Source: a bacterium
GTDB lineage: Bacteria; Acidobacteriota; Thermoanaerobaculia; Multivoradales; J023
Direction of reading: 5' to 3'
Length of the DNA stretch: 37,725 nt
Assembly (NCBI GenBank): GCA_024226315.1
Contig: JAAELT010000253.1
Coordinates: 1 to 37,725, forward strand
The notes beneath the pieces were generated by a model, which made no database searches, was not told the origin of the DNA, and saw only the letters and a list, made by a program, of their open reading frames with translations. Positions within the stretch are counted from its first letter, which is position 1. Each line of letters opens with the position of its first letter. The position numbers were made by a program, and so were the translations under genes. Positions 8,526 through 17,488 of this stretch are shown in pieces.

Positions 8526-9971
8526 GCCACCCAGGCAGAGGTACTTGATCTCGACGAACTCCTCGATGCCGTGGCGCGAGCCCTCGCGGCCGATGCCGGA
8601 TTCCTTGACGCCGCCGAAGGGCGCTACCTCGGTCGAGATGATGCCTTCGTTGACTCCCACCATGCCATATTCGAGGCCCTCGGCGACGCGCCAGATGCGG
8701 CCGACGTCGCGGGCGTAGAAGTAGGCCGCCAGACCGTAAGGTGTGTCGTTGGCGAGGGCCAGGGCTTCGTCTTCGTTGGTGAAGCGCAGGATCGGCGCCA
8801 CTGGGCCGAAGATTTCCTCGTTCGCAACCGCCATGTCGGGCGTCACATCGACCAGCACGGTGGGCTCGTAGAAGGTCGAGCCGCGTGAGGAGCGGCGGCC
8901 GCCGGTCAGCACTCGCGCGCCGCGCGCCACGGCGTCGGCCACCAGCCGCTCGACCTTGGCGAGGCCGCCCTGGTCGATCAACGGCCCGATGGCCACGCCG
9001 TCTTCTCCGCCGGGGCCCAGGCGTAGCGCGCGCGACGCCGCCACCAGCCTGGTGACGAAAGCGTCGTAGACGGCTTCCTGAACCAGAAACCGATTGCTGC
9101 AGACGCAGGTCTGGCCCGCGTTACGGTATTTGGACGCCACGGCGCCGGCGACCGCCGCATCAAGATCAGCGTCGTCGAAGACCAGGAACGGTGCGTTGCC
9201 GCCGAGCTCGAGCGACAGCTTCTTGACCGTGTCGGCACACTGCCGCATGAGCAATTTGCCGACCTCGGTGGAGCCGGTGAAAGAGAGCTTGCGGACGGTG
9301 GGATCGGCGGTGAGCAAGCCGCCGACTTCGGCCGGGCGCGCGGTGGTGACGACGTTGAGCACCCCCGGCGGAATCCCGGCACGGTCGGCCAGCTCGGCCA
9401 GGGCGAGGGCCGAGAGCGGCGTCTGCTCGGCGGGCTTGACCACCGCGGTGCAGCCGGCCGCCAGCCCGGGCGCCACCTTGCGGGTGATCATGGCGTTGGG
9501 GAAGTTCCAGGGCGTGATGGCGGCGAAGACGCCCACCGGCTGCCTCAGGGTCACGATGCGTTTGTCGGCAGCGTGCTGCGGGATCACCTCGCCGTAGATG
9601 CGCTTGCCCTCCTCGGCGAACCACTCGACGAACGAAGCTCCATAGGCGATTTCGCCGCGCGACTCGGCCAGGGGTTTGCCCTGCTCGGCGGTCATCAGCC
9701 GCGCGAGGTCTTCCGCGTGCTCGATCATCAGCTCGTACCAGCGCCTGAGGGTGGCGGCGCGCTCTTTGGCGGTTGCCGCGCGCCACGCCGGCAACGCCGC
9801 GGCTGCGGCGGCGATCGCGCGCCGGGTCTCGGCGGCTCCCAGGTCGGGCACCCGCGCGATCTCGACGCCGTCGGCCGGGTTCGTGACTCCGAAGGTCTCT
9901 CCGGAGTCAGCGGCGATCCAATCGCCGTCGACGTAGCAGCGGTCACGAAGCAGGTCCATATCGTCGAGCAT
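8514..9971 (-). CDS. gabD: NAD(P)-dependent succinate-semialdehyde dehydrogenase
   Basis: A 485-residue aldehyde dehydrogenase of the GabD type. It oxidises succinate semialdehyde to succinate, the last step of the GABA shunt. Visible features are the start LLRDRCYVDGDW typical of GabD, the cofactor region TPWNFP (N156) and K179, FTGST at 231-235, general base E255 in LELGG, and nucleophile C289 in NAGQTCVCSNR. The C-x-C arrangement matches the redox-switch cysteines known in SSADH. Length is normal for the family. ATG 9971 gives the family N-terminus; an ATG four codons later is possible, and neither has a clear Shine-Dalgarno. No other GABA gene is adjacent. Divergent from the sensor kinase at 10019 across 47 bp. 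Confidence 0.9.
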   Translation of the reverse strand: MLDDMDLLRDRCYVDGDWIAADSGETFGVTNPADGVEIARVPDLGAAETRRAIAAAAAALPAWRAATAKERAATLRRWYELMIEHAEDLARLMTAEQGKPLAESRGEIAYGASFVEWFAEEGKRIYGEVIPQHAADKRIVTLRQPVGVFAAITPWNFPNAMITRKVAPGLAAGCTAVVKPAEQTPLSALALAELADRAGIPPGVLNVVTTARPAEVGGLLTADPTVRKLSFTGSTEVGKLLMRQCADTVKKLSLELGGNAPFLVFDDADLDAAVAGAVASKYRNAGQTCVCSNRFLVQEAVYDAFVTRLVAASRALRLGPGGEDGVAIGPLIDQGGLAKVERLVADAVARGARVLTGGRRSSRGSTFYEPTVLVDVTPDMAVANEEIFGPVAPILRFTNEDEALALANDTPYGLAAYFYARDVGRIWRVAEGLEYGMVGVNEGIISTEVAPFGGVKESGIGREGSRHGIEEFVEIKYLCLGGLDA

Positions 9972-10018
9972 TGGACCGGTTAGTCTACCGACGTTCCGGG
10001 CGCCGGGGATATGGCAAA

Positions 10019-11404
10019 ATGCACAACGTGCTTTCGGCCCTCACACTCGCCCTCTCCCTGTTGACCCGCCTCGCCGCCCTCGGATGGTCGGCCTGGCTGC
10101 TGCGCCGCCACGGCGGCTGGCGCCTGGGAGTGATGACCGCGGCGATCGCCGCCTGGGTGATCCAAGGCATTTTCGAGCTGACCAGGGTCGGTGAGGCCGG
10201 TCAACCCCCGGAGGTTTCTGTCTCGGGGCTGCTGGCCGGCGTCTGCCTGCTCCTGGCATTCGCCGTGACGTCTCCCCGACGCGCGAGCAGCGCCGAAGAT
10301 CGCCGGTTTTCCACCATCTTCCATTCCAGCCCGGATGCCATCATCCTCAGCTCGTTCCCCGAGGGCCGGATCGTCGACGTCAACGAGAGCTTCACCACGA
10401 TCACCGGCCACGCCCGAGAGCAGACCCTGGGCCGCACCTCGCTGGACCTGGATCTCTGGTCGGTGCCGGAGGATCGCGCCCGCCTGGGCGACACGCTGGC
10501 CTCTCACGGCCGCGTGAGGAACATGGAGTCGGAGTTCCGCCACCGCTCCGGTGAGCTGCATACGTGCCTGATCTCGGCGGAAGTCGTGGAGCTCGAAGAT
10601 GCTCGCGGCGTGCTCACCATGCTGCGCGATATCAGCGAGCGCAAACTGGTCGAGCGTGATCGCGAGGCTCTCATCCAGGAGCTGGAGACGAAGAACGCCG
10701 AGCTCGAACGCTTCACCTACACGGTCTCCCACGATCTCAAGAGCCCGCTAGTGACCATTCGTGGTTTCCTCGGCTTGCTCGAACGCGACGCGATGGCGGG
10801 CAACATCGAGCGCATGCGCCAGGATGCCGAGAGGATCCGTGCCGCCACCGAGGTCATGCGGCGGCTGCTCGACGAGCTGCTCGAGCTGTCGCGCGTCGGT
10901 CGCCAGGTCAACCCGCCACAGGAGGTGTCGCTCGGTGAGCTCGCCCACGAGGCCGCCCGGCTGGTGACCGGGACTGACGCCATCGACGTACGGATCTCTC
11001 AGGCTCTGCCGGTCGTCGTCGGCGACCGGGCGCGGCTGCTCGAGGTGTTTCAGAACCTGATCGAGAACGCGGTCAAATACATGGGCGATGAGAGCTCGCC
11101 GCGAATCGAGATCGCGGCCGAGCCTGACGCCGACGGTGTCGTCTGCAGCGTCAAGGACAACGGCATCGGGATCGAGCCTCGCTACCACGACAAAGTCTTC
11201 GGTCTGTTCGAGCGGCTCCAATCGGACCAGGAGGGGACCGGCGTCGGGCTGGCCCTGGTGAAGCGGATCGTGGAAGTCCACGGTGGCCGGATCTGGGTCG
11301 AGTCCAGTGGATCGGGCAGCGGCAGCGCCTTTCTCTTTACCCTGCCGCGGAAGATCCTCGTGCGGACGCAGGAACCGGTGAGCCTCGATGCGCCGTCGGC
11401 CTGA
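10019..11404 (+). CDS. Membrane PAS-domain sensor histidine kinase
   Basis: About 461 residues from ATG 10019; upstream codons in the same frame lack a Shine-Dalgarno and would place charged residues before the first membrane helix. Three hydrophobic segments occupy the first 85 residues. A PAS domain follows (about 94-209, FSTIFHSSPDAIILSS ... LRDISERK), then a short coiled coil, HisKA with H238 in YTVSHDLKSPL, and HATPase_c with NLIENAVKYMG (N box), DNGIGIE (G1) and GTGVGLALVKRIVEVHGG (G2). There is no receiver domain and no response regulator next to it. The 3' end overlaps the paralogous kinase by 17 bp, so the two are probably co-transcribed. The signal is unknown. Confidence 0.9.
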   Translation: MHNVLSALTLALSLLTRLAALGWSAWLLRRHGGWRLGVMTAAIAAWVIQGIFELTRVGEAGQPPEVSVSGLLAGVCLLLAFAVTSPRRASSAEDRRFSTIFHSSPDAIILSSFPEGRIVDVNESFTTITGHAREQTLGRTSLDLDLWSVPEDRARLGDTLASHGRVRNMESEFRHRSGELHTCLISAEVVELEDARGVLTMLRDISERKLVERDREALIQELETKNAELERFTYTVSHDLKSPLVTIRGFLGLLERDAMAGNIERMRQDAERIRAATEVMRRLLDELLELSRVGRQVNPPQEVSLGELAHEAARLVTGTDAIDVRISQALPVVVGDRARLLEVFQNLIENAVKYMGDESSPRIEIAAEPDADGVVCSVKDNGIGIEPRYHDKVFGLFERLQSDQEGTGVGLALVKRIVEVHGGRIWVESSGSGSGSAFLFTLPRKILVRTQEPVSLDAPSA

Positions 11405-12356
11405 CCCCAAACCGGGCATCCCGCCCCGCCGGCTCGGGACCTTTTGGGTCGCGGTCGTGCTGCTCCTGTCGTTCGGCCCGTTCGCCCGCGCGCAGCACGA
11501 GGAGCTGCGCTTCGAGTGGATCTCCGTCGAGGTCTACATTCTCTTGGCCGTGGGGCTGGCGGCGGCGGTCGCGAGCTATCTTTGGAGCCATCGGCGGGCC
11601 GTCGAGCGCGAGCGCGCGATCAATCGGCGGTTGCAGGAGGCCGACGGCGTGAAGCAGAAGCTGATCATCGAGCTGGAGGCCAAGAACAAGGAGCTCGAGG
11701 GCTTCACCTACACGGTCTCCCACGACCTCAAGAGTCCGCTGGTCACGATCAAGAACTTCCTGGGCTTTCTCAAGCGGGACGTCGAGGCCGGGCGGCTCGA
11801 TCGACTCGGAGAGGACATCGACCGCATCACCGGCGCCACCGAGCGGATGCAGGGTCTCTTGCAGGAGTTGCTCGAGCTGTCGCGCATCGGTCGCATGATG
11901 AACCCACCCGAGGAGGTGCCGTTCGGCAACCTCGCTCACGAGGCGGCGGAGCTGGTTGCCGGTCGAATTTCCGAGCGCGGAGCCGAGATCCACATCGAGC
12001 CCGATCTGCCGACGGTTCGCGTCGATCGCGTGCGTCTGCTGCAAGTCATCCAGAACCTGATCGACAACGCGGTGAAGTACACGCCGGAGGCCGAGACGCC
12101 GCGGATCGAGATAGGCGCCAGGTCGGACGGCGGCGAGACGGTCCTCTTTGTACGGGACCACGGATCAGGCATCGATCCGCGCCACCATGAGAGGGTCTTC
12201 GGTCTCTTCGAACAACTGGACTCGTCGCGGCCGGGCACTGGCATCGGCCTCGCCCTGGTCTCGCGGATCGTCGAGGCCCATGGTGGGCGATTGTGGGTCG
12301 AGTCCGAGGGAGAAGGTCGCGGCAGCACGTTCTGTTTCACCCTGCCGCGTGGCTAA
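11388..12356 (+). CDS. Membrane sensor histidine kinase, paralogue of the preceding gene
   Basis: A 322-residue kinase with two hydrophobic segments (about 18-35 and 49-67) enclosing a very short external loop, then HisKA with H112 (YTVSHDLKSPLVT) and HATPase_c with NLIDNAVKYTPE, DHGSGID and GTGIGLALVSRIVEAHGG. The catalytic half is strongly similar to that of the upstream kinase in protein and DNA, so one arose from the other by tandem duplication. It lacks the PAS domain, and with almost no sensory region it may sense the membrane or act as a heterodimer partner of its neighbour. That is inference. No response regulator follows directly; the next genes start 480 bp away behind their own promoter. 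Confidence 0.88.
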   Translation: MRRRPDPKPGIPPRRLGTFWVAVVLLLSFGPFARAQHEELRFEWISVEVYILLAVGLAAAVASYLWSHRRAVERERAINRRLQEADGVKQKLIIELEAKNKELEGFTYTVSHDLKSPLVTIKNFLGFLKRDVEAGRLDRLGEDIDRITGATERMQGLLQELLELSRIGRMMNPPEEVPFGNLAHEAAELVAGRISERGAEIHIEPDLPTVRVDRVRLLQVIQNLIDNAVKYTPEAETPRIEIGARSDGGETVLFVRDHGSGIDPRHHERVFGLFEQLDSSRPGTGIGLALVSRIVEAHGGRLWVESEGEGRGSTFCFTLPRG

Positions 12357-12380
12357 ACTCCGTCAAGGGTGACCGATTTC

Positions 12381-12410
12381 GGACACCGTTCCGTGTCCGT
12401 CCGTGGACAC
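12381..12410 (+). promoter_or_regulatory. Candidate upstream activator site: alternating GGACAC/GTGTCC dyads
   Basis: GGACAC (12381-12386), GTGTCC (12393-12398) and GGACAC (12405-12410) alternate with 6-bp spacers. They form two overlapping perfect dyads centred 12 bp apart: GGACACCGTTCCGTGTCC, and GTGTCC-N6-GGACAC. A further half site GGACA lies at 12423. The cluster sits about 130-155 bp upstream of the sigma-54 -24 element, the usual range for enhancer-binding activators. The NtrC-family protein encoded at 12836 is the obvious candidate binder. It could instead be a hairpin at the end of the kinase operon, but no T-tract follows. Confidence 0.55.
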
Positions 12411-12537
12411 CTGCTCGTTGGCGGACATTGATCCAGGATTTGAAGCATTTCTCTTGTGCTCATCTAACTATCTGCATTCATTGAACTTACTCCTTTGATT
12501 CGAAATCGGAGGAGTTGCCTGGCCGCCAATTTCGACC

Positions 12538-12554
12538 TGGCATCACCCTTGCTT
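12538..12554 (+). promoter_or_regulatory. Sigma-54 (RpoN) promoter
   Basis: TGGCATCACCCTTGCTT keeps the invariant GG (12539-12540) and GC (12551-12552) at the exact sigma-54 spacing and agrees with TGGCAC-N5-TTGCW at all but one of the conserved positions. The expected start is about 12 bases after the GC, near 12564. It points toward the structured RNA and the NtrC-type activator, 282 bp upstream of the activator's ATG. The AT-richer context and the dyad cluster at the right distance upstream support a functional promoter. Confidence 0.7.
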
Positions 12555-12563
12555 TATAGGAGA

Positions 12564-12731
12564 CAGCAGAGAGCGGGCTCCGATAGCGACGGGGTTTCGC
12601 AAGGTCCAAAGAAGAATCAACAACGTGTGACCGGCATCATTCTCGAGAGCTTCAGCCAGTAATCGGTCATTCGAGTCAGACACCGGACCGGCCCCAAAAC
12701 GAGATTCCCGTCGCTACGGAGCCAATTTTAG
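12564..12731 (+). ncRNA. Predicted structured RNA (small RNA or long leader) behind the sigma-54 promoter
   Basis: Arms 12576-12593 (GGCTCCGATAGCGACGGG) and 12707-12723 (CCCGTCGCTACGGAGCC) pair over 17 bp with a single bulged A at 12583. Two further helices are strictly nested inside: GGTCC 12603-12607 with GGACC 12685-12689, and TGACCG 12628-12633 with CGGTCA 12664-12669. The result is a rod-like fold of about 148 nt. It begins some 12 nt after the predicted sigma-54 start, and AATTTTAG follows the closing arm, which could act as a weak terminator. No open reading frame fits the interval. Boundaries are estimates. Alternatives are a structured 5' leader of the activator gene or a small inverted-repeat element; no target-site duplication flanks the arms. 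Confidence 0.5.
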
Positions 12732-12760
12732 TTCCTCACTTCTTCCTTCTCCTCACGCAG

Positions 12761-12783
12761 GCCCCTCTCCCCGCGAGAGGGGC
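12761..12783 (+). other. Strong hairpin in the activator leader
   Basis: GCCCCTCTC (12761-12769) pairs perfectly with GAGAGGGGC (12775-12783) around a 5-base loop, 53 bp before the activator ATG. There is no following T-run, so it is not a standard intrinsic terminator. It may be an attenuating or stabilising structure between the predicted RNA and the coding region. Confidence 0.45.
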
Positions 12784-12835
12784 TTCGCACGTCTGGGAAT
12801 AGGGCGGAGAGCCGGCGACGGGATAGACTGCGGGC

Positions 12836-14223
<1,388 letters not shown>

Positions 14224-14227
<4 letters not shown>

Positions 14228-15555
14228 CCCACGAGCAGCGGATCTTCTGGACGGCGGTGGCGGCTGGCTTTCCCGGCTCCTTCGCCGCCCTGGTGATCCT
14301 GTGGGTCGGCGACTACACGCCCAAGGTGCAGTGGACCTTCTCGATCCTCATCCTGGCCCTGTGGTGGGGATTCGCCTTCGCCGCCCGGCAGCGTACGGTG
14401 ACGCCGCTCCAGACCCTGGCCAACCTGCTCGAGGCCCTGCGCGAAGGCGACTACTCGATCCGTGCCCGGCGCCCAAGTCCGGAGGACGCGCTCGGCGAGG
14501 TGATGCTCGAGGTCAACAAGCTCGGCGACCTGCTGCGCAGCGCCCGCTTCGACGCGGTCGACGCCACTGCCCTGCTCGAGAAGGTGATCGAGGAGATCGA
14601 CGTCGCGGTCTTCACCTTCGACGAGACGGGCACCCTGCGCCTGGTCAATCGTGCCGGCGAGCGCATGATGGCGCAGCCGTCGGCACGCCTGATCGGCCGC
14701 ACGGCCGACGATCTGGGGCTCGCCGACCTGCTCGAGGGCGACGCGGGGCGCACCTTCGAGCGCTCGTTCCCCGGCCAGACCGGCCGTTGGCACTGCCGCC
14801 GCTCGACTTTCAGGGAGGGCGGCTTGCCCAACCATCTGCTGGTGCTGAGCGACCTGTCGAAGGCGCTGCGCGAGGAGGAGCGCCAGGCCTGGCAGCGCCT
14901 CATTCGGGTGCTCGGCCACGAGCTCAACAACTCCCTGGCGCCGATCAAGTCGACCGCATCGACGCTGTCGCGGGTGCTGCGCCGCCCCGATCCGCACGAG
15001 GGCTGGCGTGAGGACGCCGAGCGCGGTCTCGAGATGATCGCCGAGCGGTGTGCCTCGCTCAACCGTTTCGTCGCCGCCTATTCGCGCCTGGCGCGGCTGC
15101 CGTCTCCCACCCTGCGGCCAACCCGGGTGGCCCCCCTGGTGCGCCGGGTGGTGGGCTTCGAGAACCGCCTGAGCGTGGCGGTGCGCGGCGGGCCGGAGAT
15201 CTCGGTCGAGGCCGATCCGGACCAGCTCGAGCAGCTGCTGATCAACCTGCTCAAGAACGGTGTCGAAGCGGCCCTCGAGACCGGCGGTGGGGTGCGGGTG
15301 GGCTGGCGTGCGACCGACGTGGAGCTCGAGGTCCGGGTGTCGGACGACGGCCCCGGCCTGCCCAAGACACAGAATCTCTTCGTGCCGTTCTTCACCACCA
15401 AGCCGGGAGGTACGGGTATCGGTCTGGTGCTGTGCCGTCAGATCGCCGAGGCGCACGGTGGCACGCTGAAGCTCGAGAACCGCCAGGGACAGGGCGGTTG
15501 CGAGGCGCGACTGCGGCTGCCGCTGGAGCCGGCTCAGGCGATCCGGGCGGTATGA
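14224..15555 (+). CDS. NtrY-like sensor histidine kinase
   Basis: 443 residues from GTG 14224, overlapping the activator stop (GTGA), so translation is probably coupled. Two membrane helices lie close together (about 10-29 and 36-54). A HAMP-like segment with TPLQTLANLLEALREGDYS follows, then a PAS domain (about 115-210), HisKA with H232 in VLGHELNNSLAPIKS, and HATPase_c with LLINLLKNGVEAA, DDGPGL and GTGIGLVLCRQIAEAHGG. The GHELNNSLAPI box is typical of NtrY-type kinases that partner NtrC-family regulators. It presumably phosphorylates D66 of the product of 12836-14227. The periplasmic loop is only a few residues long, so the signal is probably sensed in the membrane or by the PAS domain. 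Confidence 0.9.
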
Positions 15556-15582
15556 TGAGCGCCGATTGATCCCACCTGCTCC

Positions 15583-17436
15583 ATGCGCGACCTCCGAAAA
15601 TTCCTGACCGGCCTCGACGGCGGCCCGACCGTGCTATTGCAGCACGGAGAGGGCGAAGATCGCTGGCTGCTGTTCCGCGATCCCGTGGCGACTTTCGCGC
15701 CCACGGCCCTGGCGGATGTCCTGCCGGCGCTAGCCGAGGTCGAGGCCGCGGCTGCCAGGGGACTGTGGGCCGCGGGCTTCCTGAGCTACGAGGCCGCGCC
15801 GGCCTTCGACCCGGCCCTCCATGCCCACGAGGGCGGTGCCCTGCCGCTCGTCTGGTGGGGACTTTTTTCCGAGCCGCGCGAGCTGGCCTTGGGCGCCCGT
15901 GGCGGGGCCGGCACTGATACATCGGGCGGCGCGGTCCTCGATTGGCGGTCGGCCGTGACGCGCGCCGCCTACCGCCGCGCGCTACGCCGGATCCGCGCCC
16001 ACATCGCGGCGGGAGACACGTACCAGGTCAACTACACGTTTCCGCTCGAAACGCCTTTCGCGGGCGAGCCGGAGGAACTGTTCGCGGCGCTGACCGCGGC
16101 TCAGAAGGGGCGCTACGGCGCCTATGTCGACATCGGGCGCTTCGCTGTCTGCTCCGCCTCGCCCGAGCTGTTCTTCGAGCTCGACGGCGAGCGCATCGTC
16201 GCCAGGCCGATGAAAGGCACGGCGGGGCGCGGTCGCTTCTCGTCGGAGGACGACCTGAAGGCGGCGGCGCTCGAGGCTTCGAGCAAGGATCGGGCGGAGA
16301 ACCTGATGATCGTCGACATGGTTCGCAACGACCTGGGCAAGATCGCCGAGCCGGGCTCGGTCGAGACTCGGGAGCTGTTCGGCGTCGAGACCTATCCCAC
16401 CGTCCACCAGCTCACCTCGACCGTGAGCGCGCGCACGGGCGAGTCCTTCACCGGCATTCTGCGGGCGCTGTTCCCCTCAGCCTCGATCACCGGCGCTCCC
16501 AAGGTGTCGACCTCGCGCATCATCGAAGAGCTAGAGGCCGCCCCGCGCGGGGTCTACACCGGCTCGATCGGGTTCCTCGCGCCCGGCCGCCGTGCCCGGC
16601 TCAACGTCGCGATCCGTACCGCCACCGTCGACCGCGCCACCGCCACCGCCACCTACGGCACGGGCGGCGGCATCGTGTGGGACTCCGACGCCGAGGCCGA
16701 GTACGAGGAATGCCGCGCCAAGGCCCGCGTCCTGAGTCCTCGGCCTTCGGACTTCGCGCTGCTCGAGACACTGCTGTGGCGGCCGCGCAGCGGCTACTTC
16801 CTGCTCGAGCGTCACCTCGACCGCCTGACCGCGTCGGCTCGCTATTTCGGCTTCGCGCTGGACCAGCGAGCGGTGCGGAAACGGCTCGATCGTCAGGTAC
16901 GGGCCTTCGAGCCGGTGCGCCAGGATGTGCGTCACCGCGTGCGCTTGACGGTCCAGCGCGACGGCCGGATCGAGATCGAAGCCGTGCCCTTCGCCTGCGA
17001 CGGCCCAGCCTCGTGGTCCGTGGTGCTCGACGACCGCCCGGTCGAAGACTCCGACGTATTTCTCTACCACAAGACCACCCGCAGGTCCCTCTACGAAGAG
17101 GCGCTGCGGCGTCATCCCGGCGCCGACGAGGTGGTTCTGTGGAACGCACGTGGCGAGCTCACCGAATCGACCCGCGCCAACCTGGCGCTCGAGATCGACG
17201 GCCGGTGGCTGACGCCGCCGGTGCGCAGCGGGCTGCTGGCGGGCACCTACCGAGCCGAGCTGCTGGCGCGCGGGCGGATCCAAGAGCAGGTTCTGCCGAC
17301 CGCCGCCCTGGCTGAGGCCGAAAAGGTTCGACTGATCAACTCTGTACGGGGATGGATCGGTGTCCAGAACACGCGAATTGCGGTCCACGAGGAGCCGGAA
17401 GATCAGATAGAATGGCGCTTGACTCGATCTCTTTGA
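15583..17436 (+). CDS. pabB: Aminodeoxychorismate synthase component I fused to aminodeoxychorismate lyase
   Basis: 617 residues. The N-terminal two thirds are a chorismate-binding domain with PMKGT (209-213; K211 is the residue that marks PabB against anthranilate synthase), DMVRNDLGKI, and SITGAPK (301-307). From about 390 a class IV PLP aminotransferase fold follows, LETLLW ... ERHLDRL, with the PLP lysine K497 in YHKTTRR and ELTESTRANL. Together they make 4-amino-4-deoxychorismate and then p-aminobenzoate for folate; a separate PabA glutaminase is needed for ammonia and is not in this window. PabB-PabC fusions are known in several phyla. The last 22 residues beyond SVRGWIGVQ look like an unstructured tail. 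It starts 27 bp after the kinase stop, but functional linkage to it is doubtful. Confidence 0.92.
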   Translation: MRDLRKFLTGLDGGPTVLLQHGEGEDRWLLFRDPVATFAPTALADVLPALAEVEAAAARGLWAAGFLSYEAAPAFDPALHAHEGGALPLVWWGLFSEPRELALGARGGAGTDTSGGAVLDWRSAVTRAAYRRALRRIRAHIAAGDTYQVNYTFPLETPFAGEPEELFAALTAAQKGRYGAYVDIGRFAVCSASPELFFELDGERIVARPMKGTAGRGRFSSEDDLKAAALEASSKDRAENLMIVDMVRNDLGKIAEPGSVETRELFGVETYPTVHQLTSTVSARTGESFTGILRALFPSASITGAPKVSTSRIIEELEAAPRGVYTGSIGFLAPGRRARLNVAIRTATVDRATATATYGTGGGIVWDSDAEAEYEECRAKARVLSPRPSDFALLETLLWRPRSGYFLLERHLDRLTASARYFGFALDQRAVRKRLDRQVRAFEPVRQDVRHRVRLTVQRDGRIEIEAVPFACDGPASWSVVLDDRPVEDSDVFLYHKTTRRSLYEEALRRHPGADEVVLWNARGELTESTRANLALEIDGRWLTPPVRSGLLAGTYRAELLARGRIQEQVLPTAALAEAEKVRLINSVRGWIGVQNTRIAVHEEPEDQIEWRLTRSL

Positions 17437-17488
17437 TTGCGGCCGACTCTCGTCATCTTCGAAGAACTCCTCTTAGAGGCCACCTGCG

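Noticed and set aside
12381..12410. Reading the GGACAC dyads as a terminator of the kinase operon
   Set aside because: No T-run follows, and three half sites with a regular 12-bp period at enhancer distance fit an activator site better.
12576..12723. Reading the inverted repeat as a miniature transposable element
   Set aside because: No flanking duplication was found and additional nested helices plus the promoter fit a structured RNA better; not excluded until the genome is searched for further copies.
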